Source: Aggregatibacter segnis (lineage in GTDB: Bacteria > Pseudomonadota > Gammaproteobacteria > Enterobacterales > Pasteurellaceae). Taken from it: a stretch of DNA of 64,000 nucleotides. Location: the NCBI RefSeq assembly GCF_003130075.1, contig NZ_NRCW01000002.1, positions 62,001 to 126,000 of the forward strand, in the 5' to 3' direction. Below the pieces are notes generated by a model. That model was given only the letters and a program-made list of their open reading frames with translations. It ran no database searches and had not been told where the DNA came from. The translations under genes were made by a program, and so were the position numbers. This document shows, piece by piece, positions 8,761 through 18,622 of the stretch. Each line of letters opens with the position of its first letter. The first letter of the stretch is position 1.

Positions 8761-10200
8761 TTATTCAACGGTCAGAATACGGCAAGTGTTTGTACCACTT
8801 TCGCTAAATTCAGCCCCTTGAGTTAATAACACGATATCACCGGCCATTAAGAAACCTTTGTCTTTTAGCACGCTAATTGCTTTTTGAGCACCTTCCATTG
8901 TACGGCTAACATCATTGTAAAAGACCGGAGTTACACCGCGATATAATGCGCACAAGTTTAATGTTTTTTGGTTACGTGATAAGGCAAAAATCGGTAAACC
9001 GGAACTAATACGGGACATTAATAACGGTGTACGGCCACTGCTACTCATCGCAATAATGGCGCTGACGCCTTTCATATGGTTGGCTGCAAACATGGTTGAC
9101 ATGGCAATGGTTTCTTCGATGTCGTCAAATTCAACATTCATACGGTGATGAGAAACGCTTGCACCCGGCATTTTTTCTGCGCCTAAACAAACTTTTGCCA
9201 TTGTCGCAACAGTTTCAGCCGGGTATTGACCTGCAGCCGTTTCAGCAGAAAGCATGACCGCATCAGTACCATCCAATACCGCATTCGCCACGTCCATGAC
9301 TTCCGCACGGGTTGGCATAGGGTTGCTGATCATGGATTCCATCATTTGTGTTGCAGTAATTACCACACGGTTTAATTGACGGGAACGACGAATTAATTTC
9401 TTTTGAACCGCTACTAATTCCGGATCACCGATTTCAACACCGAGGTCACCACGGGCAACCATGATGACATCAGCAGCTAAAATGATGTCATCCATCGCTT
9501 CGTTAGATTCTACGGTTTCAGCACGTTCTACTTTAGCAACGATTTTGGCCTCTAAACCGGCATCTTTCGCTAATTGACGAGCATAGTTCAAATCTGCACT
9601 GGAGCGTGGGAAAGATACTGCAAGGTAATCTACACCGATACGCGCTGCTGTAATGATGTCCGCTTTATCTTTCTCTGTTAATGCGTCAGCAGACAAGCCA
9701 CCGCCTAATTTGTTGATCCCTTTGTTATTTGATAATGGGCCACCAACAGTAACTTCCGTGAAGACTTTTGCATTTTCGGTAGATAACACTTTTAATTGAA
9801 CGCGACCGTCATCCAATAAGAGGATATCGCCTGGAACCACATCTTGCGGTAAAGTTTTGTAATCTAAGCCAACAACTTCTTGTGTGCCTTCACCTTTAGG
9901 TAATTCTGCATCTAAGATAAATTTATCACCGACATTTAAGAAAATTTTGCCATCTTTGAATGTAGATACACGAATTTTAGGACCTTGTAAGTCACCTAAA
10001 ATCGCAACGGTTTTGCCTAGTCTTTTTGCGATTTCACGAACACGTTCTGCACGACCAATATGATCTTCCGGTGTACCGTGAGAAAAATTCATACGCACTA
10101 CGTTCGCACCAGCGGCAATAATTTTTTCTAAATTGTTACCGCGGTCTGTGGAAGGTCCCATAGTACATACAATTTTTGTTCTTCTTAACTTTCTAGACAT
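8761..10200 (-). CDS. pykA: Pyruvate kinase, PykA type
   Basis: Converts phosphoenolpyruvate and ADP to pyruvate and ATP. The start at 10200 gives 479 residues beginning [16 protein letters not shown]. It is preferred over an in-frame ATG four codons upstream because GGAG lies eight bases before it. Family motifs are [19 protein letters not shown], the active-site KVERAE and [12 protein letters not shown], and TQMMESMI. Sequence resembles E. coli PykA (AMP-activated type) rather than PykF; segments such as [20 protein letters not shown] are almost identical. A strong CRP-like palindrome lies about 100 bases upstream. Convergent with bioD2. Confidence 0.96.
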   Translation of the reverse strand: MSRKLRRTKIVCTMGPSTDRGNNLEKIIAAGANVVRMNFSHGTPEDHIGRAERVREIAKRLGKTVAILGDLQGPKIRVSTFKDGKIFLNVGDKFILDAELPKGEGTQEVVGLDYKTLPQDVVPGDILLLDDGRVQLKVLSTENAKVFTEVTVGGPLSNNKGINKLGGGLSADALTEKDKADIITAARIGVDYLAVSFPRSSADLNYARQLAKDAGLEAKIVAKVERAETVESNEAMDDIILAADVIMVARGDLGVEIGDPELVAVQKKLIRRSRQLNRVVITATQMMESMISNPMPTRAEVMDVANAVLDGTDAVMLSAETAAGQYPAETVATMAKVCLGAEKMPGASVSHHRMNVEFDDIEETIAMSTMFAANHMKGVSAIIAMSSSGRTPLLMSRISSGLPIFALSRNQKTLNLCALYRGVTPVFYNDVSRTMEGAQKAISVLKDKGFLMAGDIVLLTQGAEFSESGTNTCRILTVE

Positions 10201-10301
10201 TACATTCTCCATAACTATTTGTATTATAAAAACTTTAATTTTTGCGTAACTTTATATCAATGATGCTTAAAAAAACTGGGCGACATTATACGCCTAAAAT
10301 A

Positions 10302-10323
10302 AAATTAGATCGAGATCACATTT
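10302..10323 (-). promoter_or_regulatory. Candidate CRP binding site upstream of pykA
   Basis: A 22-base palindrome with one perfect TGTGATC half and a relaxed TTAGATC half. By my count 19 of 22 positions agree with AAATGTGATCTAGATCACATTT. It is centred about 112 bases upstream of the pykA start codon. Binding is untested. Confidence 0.5.
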
Positions 10324-10570
10324 TAGGAAAAAGTCCTTGCTATTTGTGAGGTCCCAAGAAAATCCTTTAGAGATAATTGGTTACAGTTTATACATTAAAA
10401 GTTCGGTAAAAAATTTAGGTATTTTAGTAAAATGATGTTGTCGTTTCTTCCGTGCATAAAATTCATGTTCAGATAAGAATAGAAAATCTTGTCTTCTGAA
10501 GTGGTGCATTAGGTGAGGGATTGAGATGCTGATTAAGCTTGAGATTGGAGAAAAAAAGAAACATTTTTTG
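10324..10570. other. Intergenic stretch with no recognised gene
   Basis: Between the pykA promoter region and the trpA terminator. The sequence is AT-rich and I see no ORF with a ribosome binding site, no tRNA and no clear RNA family. Confidence 0.5.
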
Positions 10571-10612
10571 ACCGCACTTTATTGTTTTTTTTTTCAAAAG
10601 TGCGGTCATTTT
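10571..10612. terminator. Inverted pair of uptake signals, terminator for trpA
   Basis: accgcactt (10571-10579) and aagtgcggt (10598-10606) form a 10-bp-class hairpin with a T-rich loop (10 T) and poly-T flanks. It lies directly after the trpA stop on the minus strand. Confidence 0.75.
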
Positions 10613-10617
10613 TTCCG

Positions 10618-11424
10618 TTATTTCGTAGCGGCTTTCATGTTGCGAACAAACTCAGCGAGTTCCGTTAAACATTGAGTGTGATTTTCTAAATTTCGCTCAA
10701 TGATTTTTACGGTTGCCGAACCGGAAATCGCGCCGGCTGCGCCGAGTTGAAGTGCTTCTTTTACTTGCGCCAGTTGGGCAATGCCGAAACCTTGTAGAAT
10801 AGGCGGAGCATGGTGAGCGTTGAGTTGCTCTACAAGGGTATCTAAGTTAGCTGCATGAACTTGGTTTTCTGCGCTGGTCACGCCAGCACGAGAGACCAAA
10901 TACGTATAACCTTTACTGCTTTCAGCCACACCTTGAATCGTTTTTTCATCCGCATTTGGCGGGCAAATAAAGACGGGTTGAACACCGTTTTTTTTGGCTG
11001 CTTTGACATAGTCTTCTTTTGCCAATAATGGAATATCCGCCACTAAAACGGCATCCACACCGACTTCCGCACAACGTTGATAAAAATTATCCAAGCCTTT
11101 TGCAAAAATTAAATTCGCGCAAAGTAATAGGCTGATGGGAATCTCCGGGTATTTTGACCGCACTTTGGCAAGCAATTTAAAGCTGTCTTCTGTGCTATGC
11201 CCAGCGTTGAGAGCACGATTATTGGCTGCCTGAATAACAGGACCGTCCAATAACGGATCAGAAAACGGGAAGCCCAATTCCAATGCGTCCGCACCGTTAT
11301 CGACGAGGGTACAAATAATTTCAAAAGAGCGGTCAAATGTCGGATCACATAAGGTAACGAAAGGAACGAATGCGCCTTCCTTTTTTGCGTGTAATCGGGA
11401 AAAGGTCGATTCAAAACGGCTCAT
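10618..11424 (-). CDS. trpA: Tryptophan synthase alpha subunit
   Basis: Cleaves indole-3-glycerol phosphate to indole and glyceraldehyde 3-phosphate, passing indole to TrpB. The 268 residues form a TIM barrel. Visible motifs are [19 protein letters not shown] (catalytic Glu and the loop Asp), [10 protein letters not shown], and the phosphate-binding GFGIAQ...[13 protein letters not shown] region. The start overlaps the trpB stop by four bases (ATGA type), indicating translational coupling. It is the last gene of ydfG-trpB-trpA. An uptake signal is embedded at 11157-11165. Confidence 0.97.
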   Translation of the reverse strand: MSRFESTFSRLHAKKEGAFVPFVTLCDPTFDRSFEIICTLVDNGADALELGFPFSDPLLDGPVIQAANNRALNAGHSTEDSFKLLAKVRSKYPEIPISLLLCANLIFAKGLDNFYQRCAEVGVDAVLVADIPLLAKEDYVKAAKKNGVQPVFICPPNADEKTIQGVAESSKGYTYLVSRAGVTSAENQVHAANLDTLVEQLNAHHAPPILQGFGIAQLAQVKEALQLGAAGAISGSATVKIIERNLENHTQCLTELAEFVRNMKAATK

Positions 11425-12620
11425 AATTGCATTCCTTTTTCATTTAAAATTTTATCTACGGTAAAAATGTCTTTATCCCCACGACCGGATAAATTCACCA
11501 CTAAAATTTGTGCTTTATTCGGTTCTTGATGAATCATTTTTAGCGCGTGCGCCAACGCGTGAGAGCTTTCTAATGCAGGAATAATGCCTTCATATTTTGC
11601 CAGTGCTTGGAACGCATTTAGGGCTTCATCATCGGTAATGCTTGGGTATTCCGCGCGCCCAATGCTTTGCAAATAGGCGTGTTGCGGGCCGACAGAAGGG
11701 AAGTCCAGCCCGGCAGAAATGGAGTAGGATTCTTCCACTTGGCCGTCTTCGGTTTGCATGAGCGGCGATTTCATGCCGAAATAAATGCCGACTTTCGCAT
11801 GGCCTAACGGTGCACCGTGTTCACCGCTTTCAATACCGTGACCGGCGGGTTCTACCCCAATTAAACGTACATTCGGTTCATCAATGAAATCCGTAAACAT
11901 ACCAATAGCGTTTGATCCGCCACCTACCGCAGCAATCACCGCATCAGGCAAACGGCCTTCTTTTTCTAAGATTTGACGTTTGGTTTCTTCGCCAATCATT
12001 TTTTGGAATTCGCGTACAATGGTTGGGAAGGGGTGAGGACCTGCCGCCGTACCCAATAAATAATGGGTTGTTTCATAGTTTGCCGACCAATCACGCATGG
12101 CTTCACAGCACGCATCTTTTAAGGAGCAAGAGCCTTTTTGCACCGGCACCACTTCAGCACCCATTAAGCGCATACGGAATACATTCGGTGATTGACGTTC
12201 CACGTCTTTCGCGCCCATGTAAATGCGGCAAGGCATATCCAACATGGCGCAAGCAAGGGCAGTAGCGACACCGTGCTGACCTGCGCCGGTTTCTGCAATA
12301 ATACGGGTTTTTCCCATGCGTTTTGCCAGTAAAATCTGACCTAGTACTTGGTTGGTTTTGTGGGCACCGCCGTGGAGCAAATCTTCCCGTTTTAAATAAA
12401 TTTTGGCTTTCGTGCCTTTGGTTAAGTTACGGCAAAGTGTAAGTGCGGTCGGTCTGCCGGCATAATTTTTCAGTAAATCCTGAAATTCACGTTGAAATTC
12501 CGGATCATGTTGCGCTTCAACAAATGCTTTTTCTAATTGTTGAAGCACAGGCACTAAAATTTCCGGCACATACATTCCGCCAAACTCCCCAAAATAAGGG
12601 TTTAAAATCGTGTCTGACAT
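11421..12620 (-). CDS. trpB: Tryptophan synthase beta subunit
   Basis: PLP enzyme condensing indole with serine to form tryptophan. The start at 12620 ([20 protein letters not shown]) gives 399 residues, the family length. It has AAGGAAA six bases upstream, so the longer frame start at 12656 is rejected. Motifs: the PLP-lysine segment [15 protein letters not shown], the [13 protein letters not shown] loop, and the phosphate-binding [10 protein letters not shown]. It overlaps trpA by four bases and starts 16 bases after ydfG. Confidence 0.97.
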   Translation of the reverse strand: MSDTILNPYFGEFGGMYVPEILVPVLQQLEKAFVEAQHDPEFQREFQDLLKNYAGRPTALTLCRNLTKGTKAKIYLKREDLLHGGAHKTNQVLGQILLAKRMGKTRIIAETGAGQHGVATALACAMLDMPCRIYMGAKDVERQSPNVFRMRLMGAEVVPVQKGSCSLKDACCEAMRDWSANYETTHYLLGTAAGPHPFPTIVREFQKMIGEETKRQILEKEGRLPDAVIAAVGGGSNAIGMFTDFIDEPNVRLIGVEPAGHGIESGEHGAPLGHAKVGIYFGMKSPLMQTEDGQVEESYSISAGLDFPSVGPQHAYLQSIGRAEYPSITDDEALNAFQALAKYEGIIPALESSHALAHALKMIHQEPNKAQILVVNLSGRGDKDIFTVDKILNEKGMQL

Positions 12621-12636
12621 GTAGTTTCCTTTTTTG

Positions 12637-13392
12637 TTAGCCATTTCTTGCCACATTTAATGGCGCGAAAGTTTGCGCCGTCGGCATCACTTCAATTCGA
12701 TTAATATTCACGTGTTCCGGTTGTTGATTGAGCCATAACACGATATTGGCGATATCCTGTGCAGTGACATATTGGACGTTCTCATACACTTTATCTGCGC
12801 GGGCGTCATCGCCTTTAAAACGTACGTTAGAAAATTCCGTACCGCCACATAATCCCGGTTCTACATTGGAAACACGCACATTGGTGCCAGCCAAATCTGC
12901 GCGGAGGTTTAAACTGAATTGTTTCACGAAGGCTTTTGTGCCGCCGTAAACGTTGCCACCCGGATAGGCATAATTGCCGGCAATTGAGCCTAAATTGATG
13001 ATATGCCCTTGATTACGCGCCACCATTTGCGGCAAAACTAAGCGGGTTACGGTGACCAAACCTTTCACGTTGGTATCGATCATTTTTTCCCAATCGTCTA
13101 AATCGGCTTTATCTGCGCTTTCTAAGCCAAGGGCAAGGCCTGCGTTATTCACTAATAAATCGATGGCTTGTAATTCTGTCGGCAGCGTTTTGAATGCATT
13201 TTCAGTCGCTTGACGATCCGAAATATCGAATGCAAGAGGAAAGAATTGGCTGCCGTATTCTTGTTCTAATTGCGCTAAACGTTCTTGTCTTCTTCCTGTA
13301 CCAATCACTAAATAGCCCGCTTTCAATAACGTGTGACAAATGGCGTTTCCAAAACCGGCGGTGGCGCCTGTCACCAATGCAATTTTTGTCAT
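12637..13392 (-). CDS. ydfG: Short-chain dehydrogenase YdfG (NADP-dependent 3-hydroxy acid/serine dehydrogenase type)
   Basis: Classical SDR oxidoreductase. The chosen start gives 251 residues, [15 protein letters not shown]..., with the Rossmann TGxxxGxG motif at residues 8-15. NNAG is near residue 84 and YGGTKAF carries the catalytic Tyr-Lys. The start at 13392 has GGAG eight bases upstream. The ATG two codons earlier would be only two bases from it, and the long extension upstream lacks family similarity. E. coli YdfG oxidises L-allo-threonine, serine and 3-hydroxy acids and reduces malonic semialdehyde. Here it heads the trpBA operon, an arrangement I recall from H. influenzae. A TrpR-type operator lies upstream. 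Confidence 0.85.
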   Translation of the reverse strand: MTKIALVTGATAGFGNAICHTLLKAGYLVIGTGRRQERLAQLEQEYGSQFFPLAFDISDRQATENAFKTLPTELQAIDLLVNNAGLALGLESADKADLDDWEKMIDTNVKGLVTVTRLVLPQMVARNQGHIINLGSIAGNYAYPGGNVYGGTKAFVKQFSLNLRADLAGTNVRVSNVEPGLCGGTEFSNVRFKGDDARADKVYENVQYVTAQDIANIVLWLNQQPEHVNINRIEVMPTAQTFAPLNVARNG

Positions 13393-13468
13393 GTTCATTT
13401 CTCCTTGTTGTGGAATTGGCGTACGGAAAAATTCATTTAGAAAAATGACCGCACTTTCTATAATGAAC

Positions 13469-13490
13469 AATATACTACTACACTAGTACG
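13469..13490 (-). promoter_or_regulatory. Candidate TrpR operator and promoter of ydfG-trpBA
   Basis: On the minus strand GTACTAGT is followed by a relaxed second half (AGTAGTAT), resembling the trp operator. It sits immediately upstream of a TATATT -10 candidate (13469-13474). The same ACTAGTAC core occurs at the trpE promoter. An uptake signal lies between promoter and gene at 13448-13456. Confidence 0.55.
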
Positions 13491-13573
13491 TAAAAGTATA
13501 GGGAATTGATGAAGAAATTTAAAAGAGAGTAAAGAAAAGTGCGGTTGTTTTTTGCAATGAATTGATGGGAAAT

Positions 13574-13608
13574 AAAAAAGCACGCTTCGGAATCGCGTGC
13601 TTTTTTAT
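13574..13608. terminator. Terminator of oadGAB
   Basis: Perfect 12-bp stem AAAAAAGCACGC/GCGTGCTTTTTT with loop TTCGGAATC, symmetrical so active in both directions. It is flanked by two uptake signals (13537-13545, 13622-13630). Confidence 0.85.
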
Positions 13609-13652
13609 TTGAAATGAATAAAAGTGCGGTGCTTTTTCACCGTGTTTTTAAG

Positions 13653-14957
13653 CTACATCATGGCACCCACATATTTCAGCATTACCCCGGCGGCGATAGC
13701 GGAACCAATCACACCGGCAACGTTCGGTCCCATGGCATGCATGAGTAGGAAGTTTTGGTTGTCTGCTTCCAGACCGATTTTGTTAGAAACCCGTGCAGCC
13801 ATTGGTACGGCAGACACACCGGCAGAGCCGATGAGTGGGTTAATTTTGTTTTTGCTGAATTTGTTCATCAATTTCGCCATTAATACACCGCTGCCGGTAC
13901 CGATCCCGAAGGCAATCACGCCAAGAATTAAAATACCCAAGGTTTGCGGTTGTAGGAATTTATCGGCAATCAGTTTGGAACCTACAGACAAGCCAAGCAC
14001 GATGGTCACAATGTTAATCAAGGCGTTTTGCGTGGTATCGCTTAAACGTTCTACTACACCACTGACGCGCATGAGGTTACCGAAACAGAACATCCCAAGC
14101 AATGGGGCGGCATCCGGTAAAAGCAAACCAACGAGCAACAGCAAAATCACTGGGAATAACACTTTTTCACGATTGCTCACATGACGCATTTGTGTCATGC
14201 GGATCTTGCGTTCTTCTTCCGTGGTTAAGGCTTTCATGATCGGTGGCTGAATCAATGGCACTAACGCCATGTAGGAATAAGCCGCCACAGCAATGGCACC
14301 AAGCAATTCCGGCGCGAGTTTACTGGTGAGGTAAATCGCGGTTGGGCCGTCTGCACCACCGATAATACCGATGGATGCCGCTTGTGGGAGCGTGAATTCG
14401 ATAATACCGAAATAGTTCAATGCCAATGCACCGAGTACAGTCGCAAAAATACCGAACTGTGCCGCTGCACCAAGTAGTAACGTTTTCGGATTTGCCAATA
14501 ACGGGCCGAAGTCTGTCATCGCGCCTACGCCCATGAAAATCACTAACGGCGCAATGCCATAACCGATAGCGACTTTATAGAATAAAGCCAAGATCCCCGC
14601 GCTGTAGCCCATGTCCATCGACAAGGCTTCCAGTTGATTTACGGTAGAGCCGGAAGCCGTGGCGAGGGCGTTTTTAATCAGTGCAGGATCAGAGGCTACG
14701 CCTAATTTCGCAGCAATCACAGCAATTTGCTCCGGTGAGCCGAGATGAAGCAAATTCTCCAATGCGGTCATGGCAAGACCGGCTTCGGGAATGTTTGATA
14801 ACAATCCACCAAAGCCGATAGGCAATAACAGCAATGGCTCAAACTTGCGTGCGATGGCAAGCCACAAGAGGAGCAAGCTGATAGCGATCATCACCGCTTG
14901 ACCCCATTGCAAATGGAACAGTCCCATACCCTGAATTAATGCAATAATGCTATCCAT
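13653..14957 (-). CDS. oadB: Oxaloacetate decarboxylase beta subunit (sodium pump)
   Basis: Integral membrane subunit that decarboxylates carboxybiotin and couples this to sodium export. The 434 residues are strongly hydrophobic with about nine or more membrane segments. Conserved elements include [15 protein letters not shown] near the N-terminus, [15 protein letters not shown] (carrying the sodium-site Asp), [14 protein letters not shown] and [16 protein letters not shown], all typical of the OadB/GcdB/MmdB family. Last gene of the oadG-A-B order, with its own terminator downstream. Probably used in citrate or oxaloacetate fermentation. Confidence 0.96.
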   Translation of the reverse strand: MDSIIALIQGMGLFHLQWGQAVMIAISLLLLWLAIARKFEPLLLLPIGFGGLLSNIPEAGLAMTALENLLHLGSPEQIAVIAAKLGVASDPALIKNALATASGSTVNQLEALSMDMGYSAGILALFYKVAIGYGIAPLVIFMGVGAMTDFGPLLANPKTLLLGAAAQFGIFATVLGALALNYFGIIEFTLPQAASIGIIGGADGPTAIYLTSKLAPELLGAIAVAAYSYMALVPLIQPPIMKALTTEEERKIRMTQMRHVSNREKVLFPVILLLLVGLLLPDAAPLLGMFCFGNLMRVSGVVERLSDTTQNALINIVTIVLGLSVGSKLIADKFLQPQTLGILILGVIAFGIGTGSGVLMAKLMNKFSKNKINPLIGSAGVSAVPMAARVSNKIGLEADNQNFLLMHAMGPNVAGVIGSAIAAGVMLKYVGAMM

Positions 14958-14967
14958 AGGTAACTCC

Positions 14968-16764
14968 TTAGACGAGGTTCATAACGGTATCACCCACCGC
15001 GACGGCATCGCCGGCTTTGACACAAATACCACGCACGGTACCGGCTTGTGCCGCTTTGACTTCTGTTTCCATTTTCATGGCTTCAAGAATGAATAACACA
15101 TCACCTGCCGCGACAGTTTGACCTTCTGTTGCCACCACTTTCCAAATGTTACCCGCCATTGGCGCCGTTACCGGTGTACCACTGCTGGTTGGCGCTGGTG
15201 CCGGTGCGGCTTGTGGCGCAGCTTGTGGAGTTGTTGTGGCTACGTGTGAAATGTCGCCGCCTTCACTGACTTTCACCACAAAGGCTTTGCCTTCTAATTC
15301 CACAGTATAAACGGCGGAGCCAGACGCTGCTGGTGCAGCTTTAGAAACAGGTTTATTTTCTACCGCACTTTCATTGCCGGTTGGCGCCGGTTCAAAGGCA
15401 GCCGGATTGTTGCGGTTTTCTAAGAATTTCCACGCGATTTGTGGGAAGAGCGCCACGATTAATGCATCGTCCACGGCATTGTCTGCTAACTTCACGCCTT
15501 TCGCCTTGGCTTGTTCAGCTACTTCCGCTTCAATTTTCGCCATTTCAGGGGCGATGTGATCAGCCGGACGGTCAGTTACCGGTGCCGCACCTTCCAATAC
15601 ACGAGCTTGTAATGTGCTATCTACCGGTGCAGGCGTTTTGCCGTATTCACCTTTTAAAATACCTGCGGTTTCTTTGGCGATGGTTTTGTAACGTTCGCCT
15701 GTGAGCACGTTAATAACAGATTGTGTGCCGACGATTTGAGAGGTTGGCGTCACAAGCGGAATGTAACCCAAGTCTTTGCGTACGCGTGGGATTTCTTCTA
15801 AAACCAAATCTAATTTATCGGAAGCGTTTTGTTGTTTTAATTGATTTTCTAAGTTGGTAAGCATGCCACCCGGCACTTGTGCGACTAAAATACGGCTATC
15901 TACGCCACGTAGCTGACCTTCAAATTTTGCATATTTTTTACGCACATTACGGAAATAGGCAGCGATTTTTTCCAAACGCGGAATATCCAAACCAGTGTCA
16001 TATTCAGTGCCTTGTAAGGTCGCGACCATGGATTCTGTTGCAGGGTGGCCGTAGGTGCCGGACATAGAGGAAATTGCAGTATCAATACCATCTACGCCAG
16101 CTTCAATGGCTTTTAACAGCGCCATTTCTGCCATACCGGTAGTGGAGTGGCAGTGTAAATGCAATTCGACGTCGAAACGTTTTTTGATTTCGCGCACTAA
16201 GTCTGCGGCTGCCATTGGGTTTAAAATACCGGACATATCTTTGATAACTAAGCTGTCGATACCGATTTCAAGTAATTGTTCGGTGGTATCAAGCCAGGTT
16301 TGCATGGTGTGTACCGGGCTGGTGGTGTAACTTAATGTCCCTTGTGCATGACCGCCGAATTTACGCACGGCTTGCAATGCCGCTTTCATATTACGTGGGT
16401 CGTTGAGCGCATCAAATACGCGGAACACATCCATACCGTTCGCCACACAACGTTCGACGAAACGTTCTACCACATCATCGGCATAGTGGCGATAACCTAA
16501 GAGGTTTTGACCACGTAACAGCATTTGTAACGGGGTTTTCGGACAGGCTTTTTTCAATTCACGCAAACGTACCCACGGATCCTCCCCTAAAAAACGAATA
16601 CAACTGTCAAAGGTTGCACCGCCCCAAGCTTCCAACGACCAATAGCCGATATTGTCTAATTCTTGAGCGATTGGCAACATGTCATCAAGACGTAAACGGG
16701 TCGCGAAAAGCGATTGGTGAGCATCACGGAGCACCAGTTCGGTCATTTTAATTTTTTTAGTCAT
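14968..16764 (-). CDS. oadA: Oxaloacetate decarboxylase alpha subunit, biotin-containing
   Basis: Carboxyltransferase that moves CO2 from oxaloacetate to its own biotin. The start at 16764 ([19 protein letters not shown]) gives 598 residues. AAGGA lies eight bases upstream, and the upstream extension overlaps oadG. Domains: HMG-CoA-lyase-like carboxyltransferase barrel (about residues 5-280; [17 protein letters not shown] metal site), a conserved carboxylase domain, a Pro-Ala linker near residues 515-535, and a C-terminal biotinyl domain with EAMKMETE; the biotin lysine is about residue 564. Length and organisation match Klebsiella OadA. Confidence 0.97.
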   Translation of the reverse strand: MTKKIKMTELVLRDAHQSLFATRLRLDDMLPIAQELDNIGYWSLEAWGGATFDSCIRFLGEDPWVRLRELKKACPKTPLQMLLRGQNLLGYRHYADDVVERFVERCVANGMDVFRVFDALNDPRNMKAALQAVRKFGGHAQGTLSYTTSPVHTMQTWLDTTEQLLEIGIDSLVIKDMSGILNPMAAADLVREIKKRFDVELHLHCHSTTGMAEMALLKAIEAGVDGIDTAISSMSGTYGHPATESMVATLQGTEYDTGLDIPRLEKIAAYFRNVRKKYAKFEGQLRGVDSRILVAQVPGGMLTNLENQLKQQNASDKLDLVLEEIPRVRKDLGYIPLVTPTSQIVGTQSVINVLTGERYKTIAKETAGILKGEYGKTPAPVDSTLQARVLEGAAPVTDRPADHIAPEMAKIEAEVAEQAKAKGVKLADNAVDDALIVALFPQIAWKFLENRNNPAAFEPAPTGNESAVENKPVSKAAPAASGSAVYTVELEGKAFVVKVSEGGDISHVATTTPQAAPQAAPAPAPTSSGTPVTAPMAGNIWKVVATEGQTVAAGDVLFILEAMKMETEVKAAQAGTVRGICVKAGDAVAVGDTVMNLV

Positions 16765-16780
16765 AGTAAAATCCTTATTT

Positions 16781-17047
16781 TTATTTGAACTGTTGGGTAC
16801 GGCGATGGTGCGCGATAGCCGCTGCAATTACAGGGCGCAAACGCTCAAAATCGTCAGTAGGTGCCGCAGAAAGTGCGGTGGAATTTGAAGGCGTTTTTGG
16901 CGAGGGTTGAGGCTCAGGAAAATATTTATTTATCAGCTTTGACATTAGCCCGATTGCCCAAATCAAAATGAGCAAAAAGACCAATACAAAACCCATCCCT
17001 GAAAACATCAGATTAATTCCCTCACCGAAAAGTTCTGCCGAAGTCAT
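16781..17047 (-). CDS. oadG: Oxaloacetate decarboxylase gamma subunit
   Basis: Small subunit that assembles the alpha and beta subunits and supplies a zinc-binding tail. The 88 residues have one N-terminal membrane helix (about residues 13-37), a Pro/Ser-rich linker and a basic His-containing C-terminus ([12 protein letters not shown]), the zinc-site region of the family. It is the first gene of oadGAB, 16 bases from oadA. An uptake signal sits inside at 16871-16879. Confidence 0.9.
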   Translation of the reverse strand: MTSAELFGEGINLMFSGMGFVLVFLLILIWAIGLMSKLINKYFPEPQPSPKTPSNSTALSAAPTDDFERLRPVIAAAIAHHRRTQQFK

Positions 17048-17104
17048 TAGTCGTATCCTTATATTTAATATGGGATTTTTATTCTACCCAAGTCATTTTC
17101 ACAA

Positions 17105-17126
17105 AACCGTGATTGAGATCATAAAT
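17105..17126 (-). promoter_or_regulatory. Candidate CRP site upstream of oadGAB
   Basis: CGTGA-N6-TCATA (17108-17123) embedded in A/T flanks; each half differs by one base from TGTGA/TCACA. It is centred 68 bases upstream of oadG. A TAGAAT -10 candidate lies at 17091-17096, whose spacing to this site is not ideal for class II activation. Confidence 0.4.
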
Positions 17127-17195
17127 TGAGTGAAATGGGGGAGGAGTGAGGAAAAAAGTGCGGTGCTTTTTAAGGGAAGTTTAGGCTTATCTAAA

Positions 17196-17250
17196 AATAA
17201 AAATGCGTACCCTATGACAAATTTAATAACTCATGAGCACGCATTTGAAG
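17196..17250 (-). terminator. Candidate terminator of the small membrane protein gene
   Basis: Inverted repeat AAATGCGT/ACGCATTT with a loop of about 30 bases and a T-rich run on the minus strand, 17 bases after the stop at 17267. The loop is long, so this is tentative. Confidence 0.4.
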
Positions 17251-17266
17251 AGAAGTTCTATTGTGA

Positions 17267-17512
17267 CTATTTCACACTCACTACTGTGCTTTTATTTCTT
17301 AAGCGCCATAATTGATAAACGTTCACTAAAACCAAGAAAATGTTCAATAACGCTACGGGATAGGAGCCTTTTAAAAGACCATAGATTACAAATAAAATTG
17401 CACCGATGCAGTTAACAGTTCTCAAAGAAACGATAGATTTAAATAAAAATGATGCTGCCACAAAGAATGTTGCGACATAGCCTAAAAGCTCAATAGAATC
17501 GATTTCGAACAT
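17267..17512 (-). CDS. Small three-helix inner membrane protein (YgjV/SemiSWEET-like)
   Basis: The start at 17512 has a perfect GGAGG five bases upstream and gives an 81-residue protein. The longer frame upstream adds 32 hydrophobic residues without a ribosome binding site. Three hydrophobic segments are visible at about residues 7-24, 29-46 and 50-68, ending in a charged C-terminus. The LLGYVATFFVAASF start and FVIYGLLKGSYPVALLNIFLVLVN end look like the YgjV-type or half-SWEET (SemiSWEET) fold. That is a fold-level impression only; I assign no substrate. It is monocistronic, between oadGAB and hyb. Confidence 0.65.
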   Translation of the reverse strand: MFEIDSIELLGYVATFFVAASFLFKSIVSLRTVNCIGAILFVIYGLLKGSYPVALLNIFLVLVNVYQLWRLRNKSTVVSVK

Positions 17513-17598
17513 GAATGCCTCCAGGGAGTTAGCTATAAAATGCTGGAATAATATTGCAAATAAGCAGATCTTGCAAACAAAGCACTGAAAGATGAAAA

Positions 17599-17626
17599 TA
17601 AAAAGCAAGCTAAAAGCCTGCTTTTC
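17599..17626 (-). terminator. Terminator of the hyb operon
   Basis: On the minus strand a stem AAAAGCAGGC/GCTTGCTTTT (one mismatch) with loop TTTTA, followed by TTATTTT. It lies about 30 bases after the hybG stop. Confidence 0.65.
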
Positions 17627-17655
17627 TTCAAATTATTGCCATTCAATATCTCGCG

Positions 17656-17931
17656 TTACTGCTGATTCAAACCCAAAAAATCGCCTACTTCATGTTCCAG
17701 CTGGCTCATGGCAAGCAGGGCTTCCTGGGTTTGTTTGGCTTCTTCTTCATCAATGATGCTCATCGCGAAACCAACGTGGACGAGAACCCATTTGCCAAGC
17801 AGAGGTTTGGGGTCATCGCTGCATATAAGGGAAATATTCACATCACGTTGCACACCGCAAACATCCACGGTGGCAAGTTGTAATGCGCTGTCGCCGATTT
17901 TTACAATTTGACCGGGCACACCTAAACACAT
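17656..17931 (-). CDS. hybG: Hydrogenase-2 maturation chaperone HybG (HypC family)
   Basis: Chaperone that, with HypD, carries the Fe(CN)2CO unit to the large subunit precursor. The 91 residues begin [10 protein letters not shown]; the Cys after the start Met is the functional residue of HypC proteins. [18 protein letters not shown] matches E. coli HybG more closely than HypC. It is the last gene of the hyb operon, 30 bases after hybE, and a terminator follows. Confidence 0.93.
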   Translation of the reverse strand: MCLGVPGQIVKIGDSALQLATVDVCGVQRDVNISLICSDDPKPLLGKWVLVHVGFAMSIIDEEEAKQTQEALLAMSQLEHEVGDFLGLNQQ

Positions 17932-17961
17932 AATTCATTTACTCCGATTAAAAATTTGCGC

Positions 17962-18471
17962 TTATTTTACCATTGCTTTAAATAAATTGCGGCGATCTGG
18001 ATCAAACGTCGTTTGTTTGGTCGGCATGGATAAAATCATGCGTAGGCAATCCTGTGTCAGTTGGATGGCTTGTTCGCTGGTAAGATTCGGATCAAGTGGG
18101 GAATGCAAGGAACAGCTTAAATATTGCGGTACGGTTTCAACGCCACTGACCGTGAAAGTAAGGGCTTTGTAAGGCAGTTGAACGGTGATTTTGTCGCCCA
18201 ATTCTCGCGGTTCCCACGTTTGTTGCGGGCCAGGCAGAATAACGACGCTAATCATCCATGGAGTTAACACTGAGCCGACCCATTGCCCTTCAAATAAAAC
18301 GAATTTTGGGCAGAAACATTCAATATTGTGATGAAAGAAGGGGAGATCTTGCATTTCAGGAACAATTTTTTGCATTTCAGCAAGAAAAAGATCCGTTGGG
18401 TTTTCATCAAAGCCGGTAACAGAGGTTAAAAGTGCGGTGGCATTTTCAGGAGTTTTTTCGTGTCGGTACAT
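17962..18471 (-). CDS. hybE: Hydrogenase-2 assembly chaperone HybE
   Basis: Small-subunit proofreading chaperone that interacts with the twin-arginine precursor HybO before export. The 169 residues include ECFCPKFVLFEGQWVGSVLTPWM and the ILPGP...RELGDKITVQLP segment found in HybE/HupJ proteins. It is separated from hybD by a roughly 140-base gap that holds a palindromic repeat (18530-18622). Its frame contains an uptake signal at 18430-18438. Confidence 0.9.
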   Translation of the reverse strand: MYRHEKTPENATALLTSVTGFDENPTDLFLAEMQKIVPEMQDLPFFHHNIECFCPKFVLFEGQWVGSVLTPWMISVVILPGPQQTWEPRELGDKITVQLPYKALTFTVSGVETVPQYLSCSLHSPLDPNLTSEQAIQLTQDCLRMILSMPTKQTTFDPDRRNLFKAMVK

Positions 18472-18529
18472 GGTTATTTATCAATATTAATAAGATTAAA
18501 GAATAGTAGGCGAAAGCTTAAAGAAAATT

Positions 18530-18622
18530 CCCCTCTTTTCTAAAGAGGGGGTTAGGGGAGATTTAACTCTTGCCTCTATTAATTAAGTCAAATCTCCCCC
18601 AGCCCTCTTTTCTAAAGAGGGG
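18530..18622. repeat. Composite palindromic element, overlaps the hybD stop
   Basis: Two near-identical hairpins (CCCCTCTTT-TCT-AAAGAGGGG at 18530-18550 and its copy at 18603-18622) bracket a pair of complementary arms. The arms are GGTTAGGGGAGATTT ending near 18563 and AAATCTCCCCCAGCC from 18590, with a 26-base centre. The whole can fold into one long cruciform or RNA structure. A single-hairpin relative is at 28525-28545. The right hairpin supplies the last codons and stop of hybD. Confidence 0.8.

Noticed and set aside
10585-10594. Ten-T tract as a simple-sequence repeat controlling trpA
   Set aside because: It is the loop of the inverted uptake-signal terminator downstream of trpA, not a promoter element.
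12621-12656. Upstream start of trpB
   Set aside because: The extension would overlap the 3' end of ydfG, and the start at 12620 has a good Shine-Dalgarno and fits family length.
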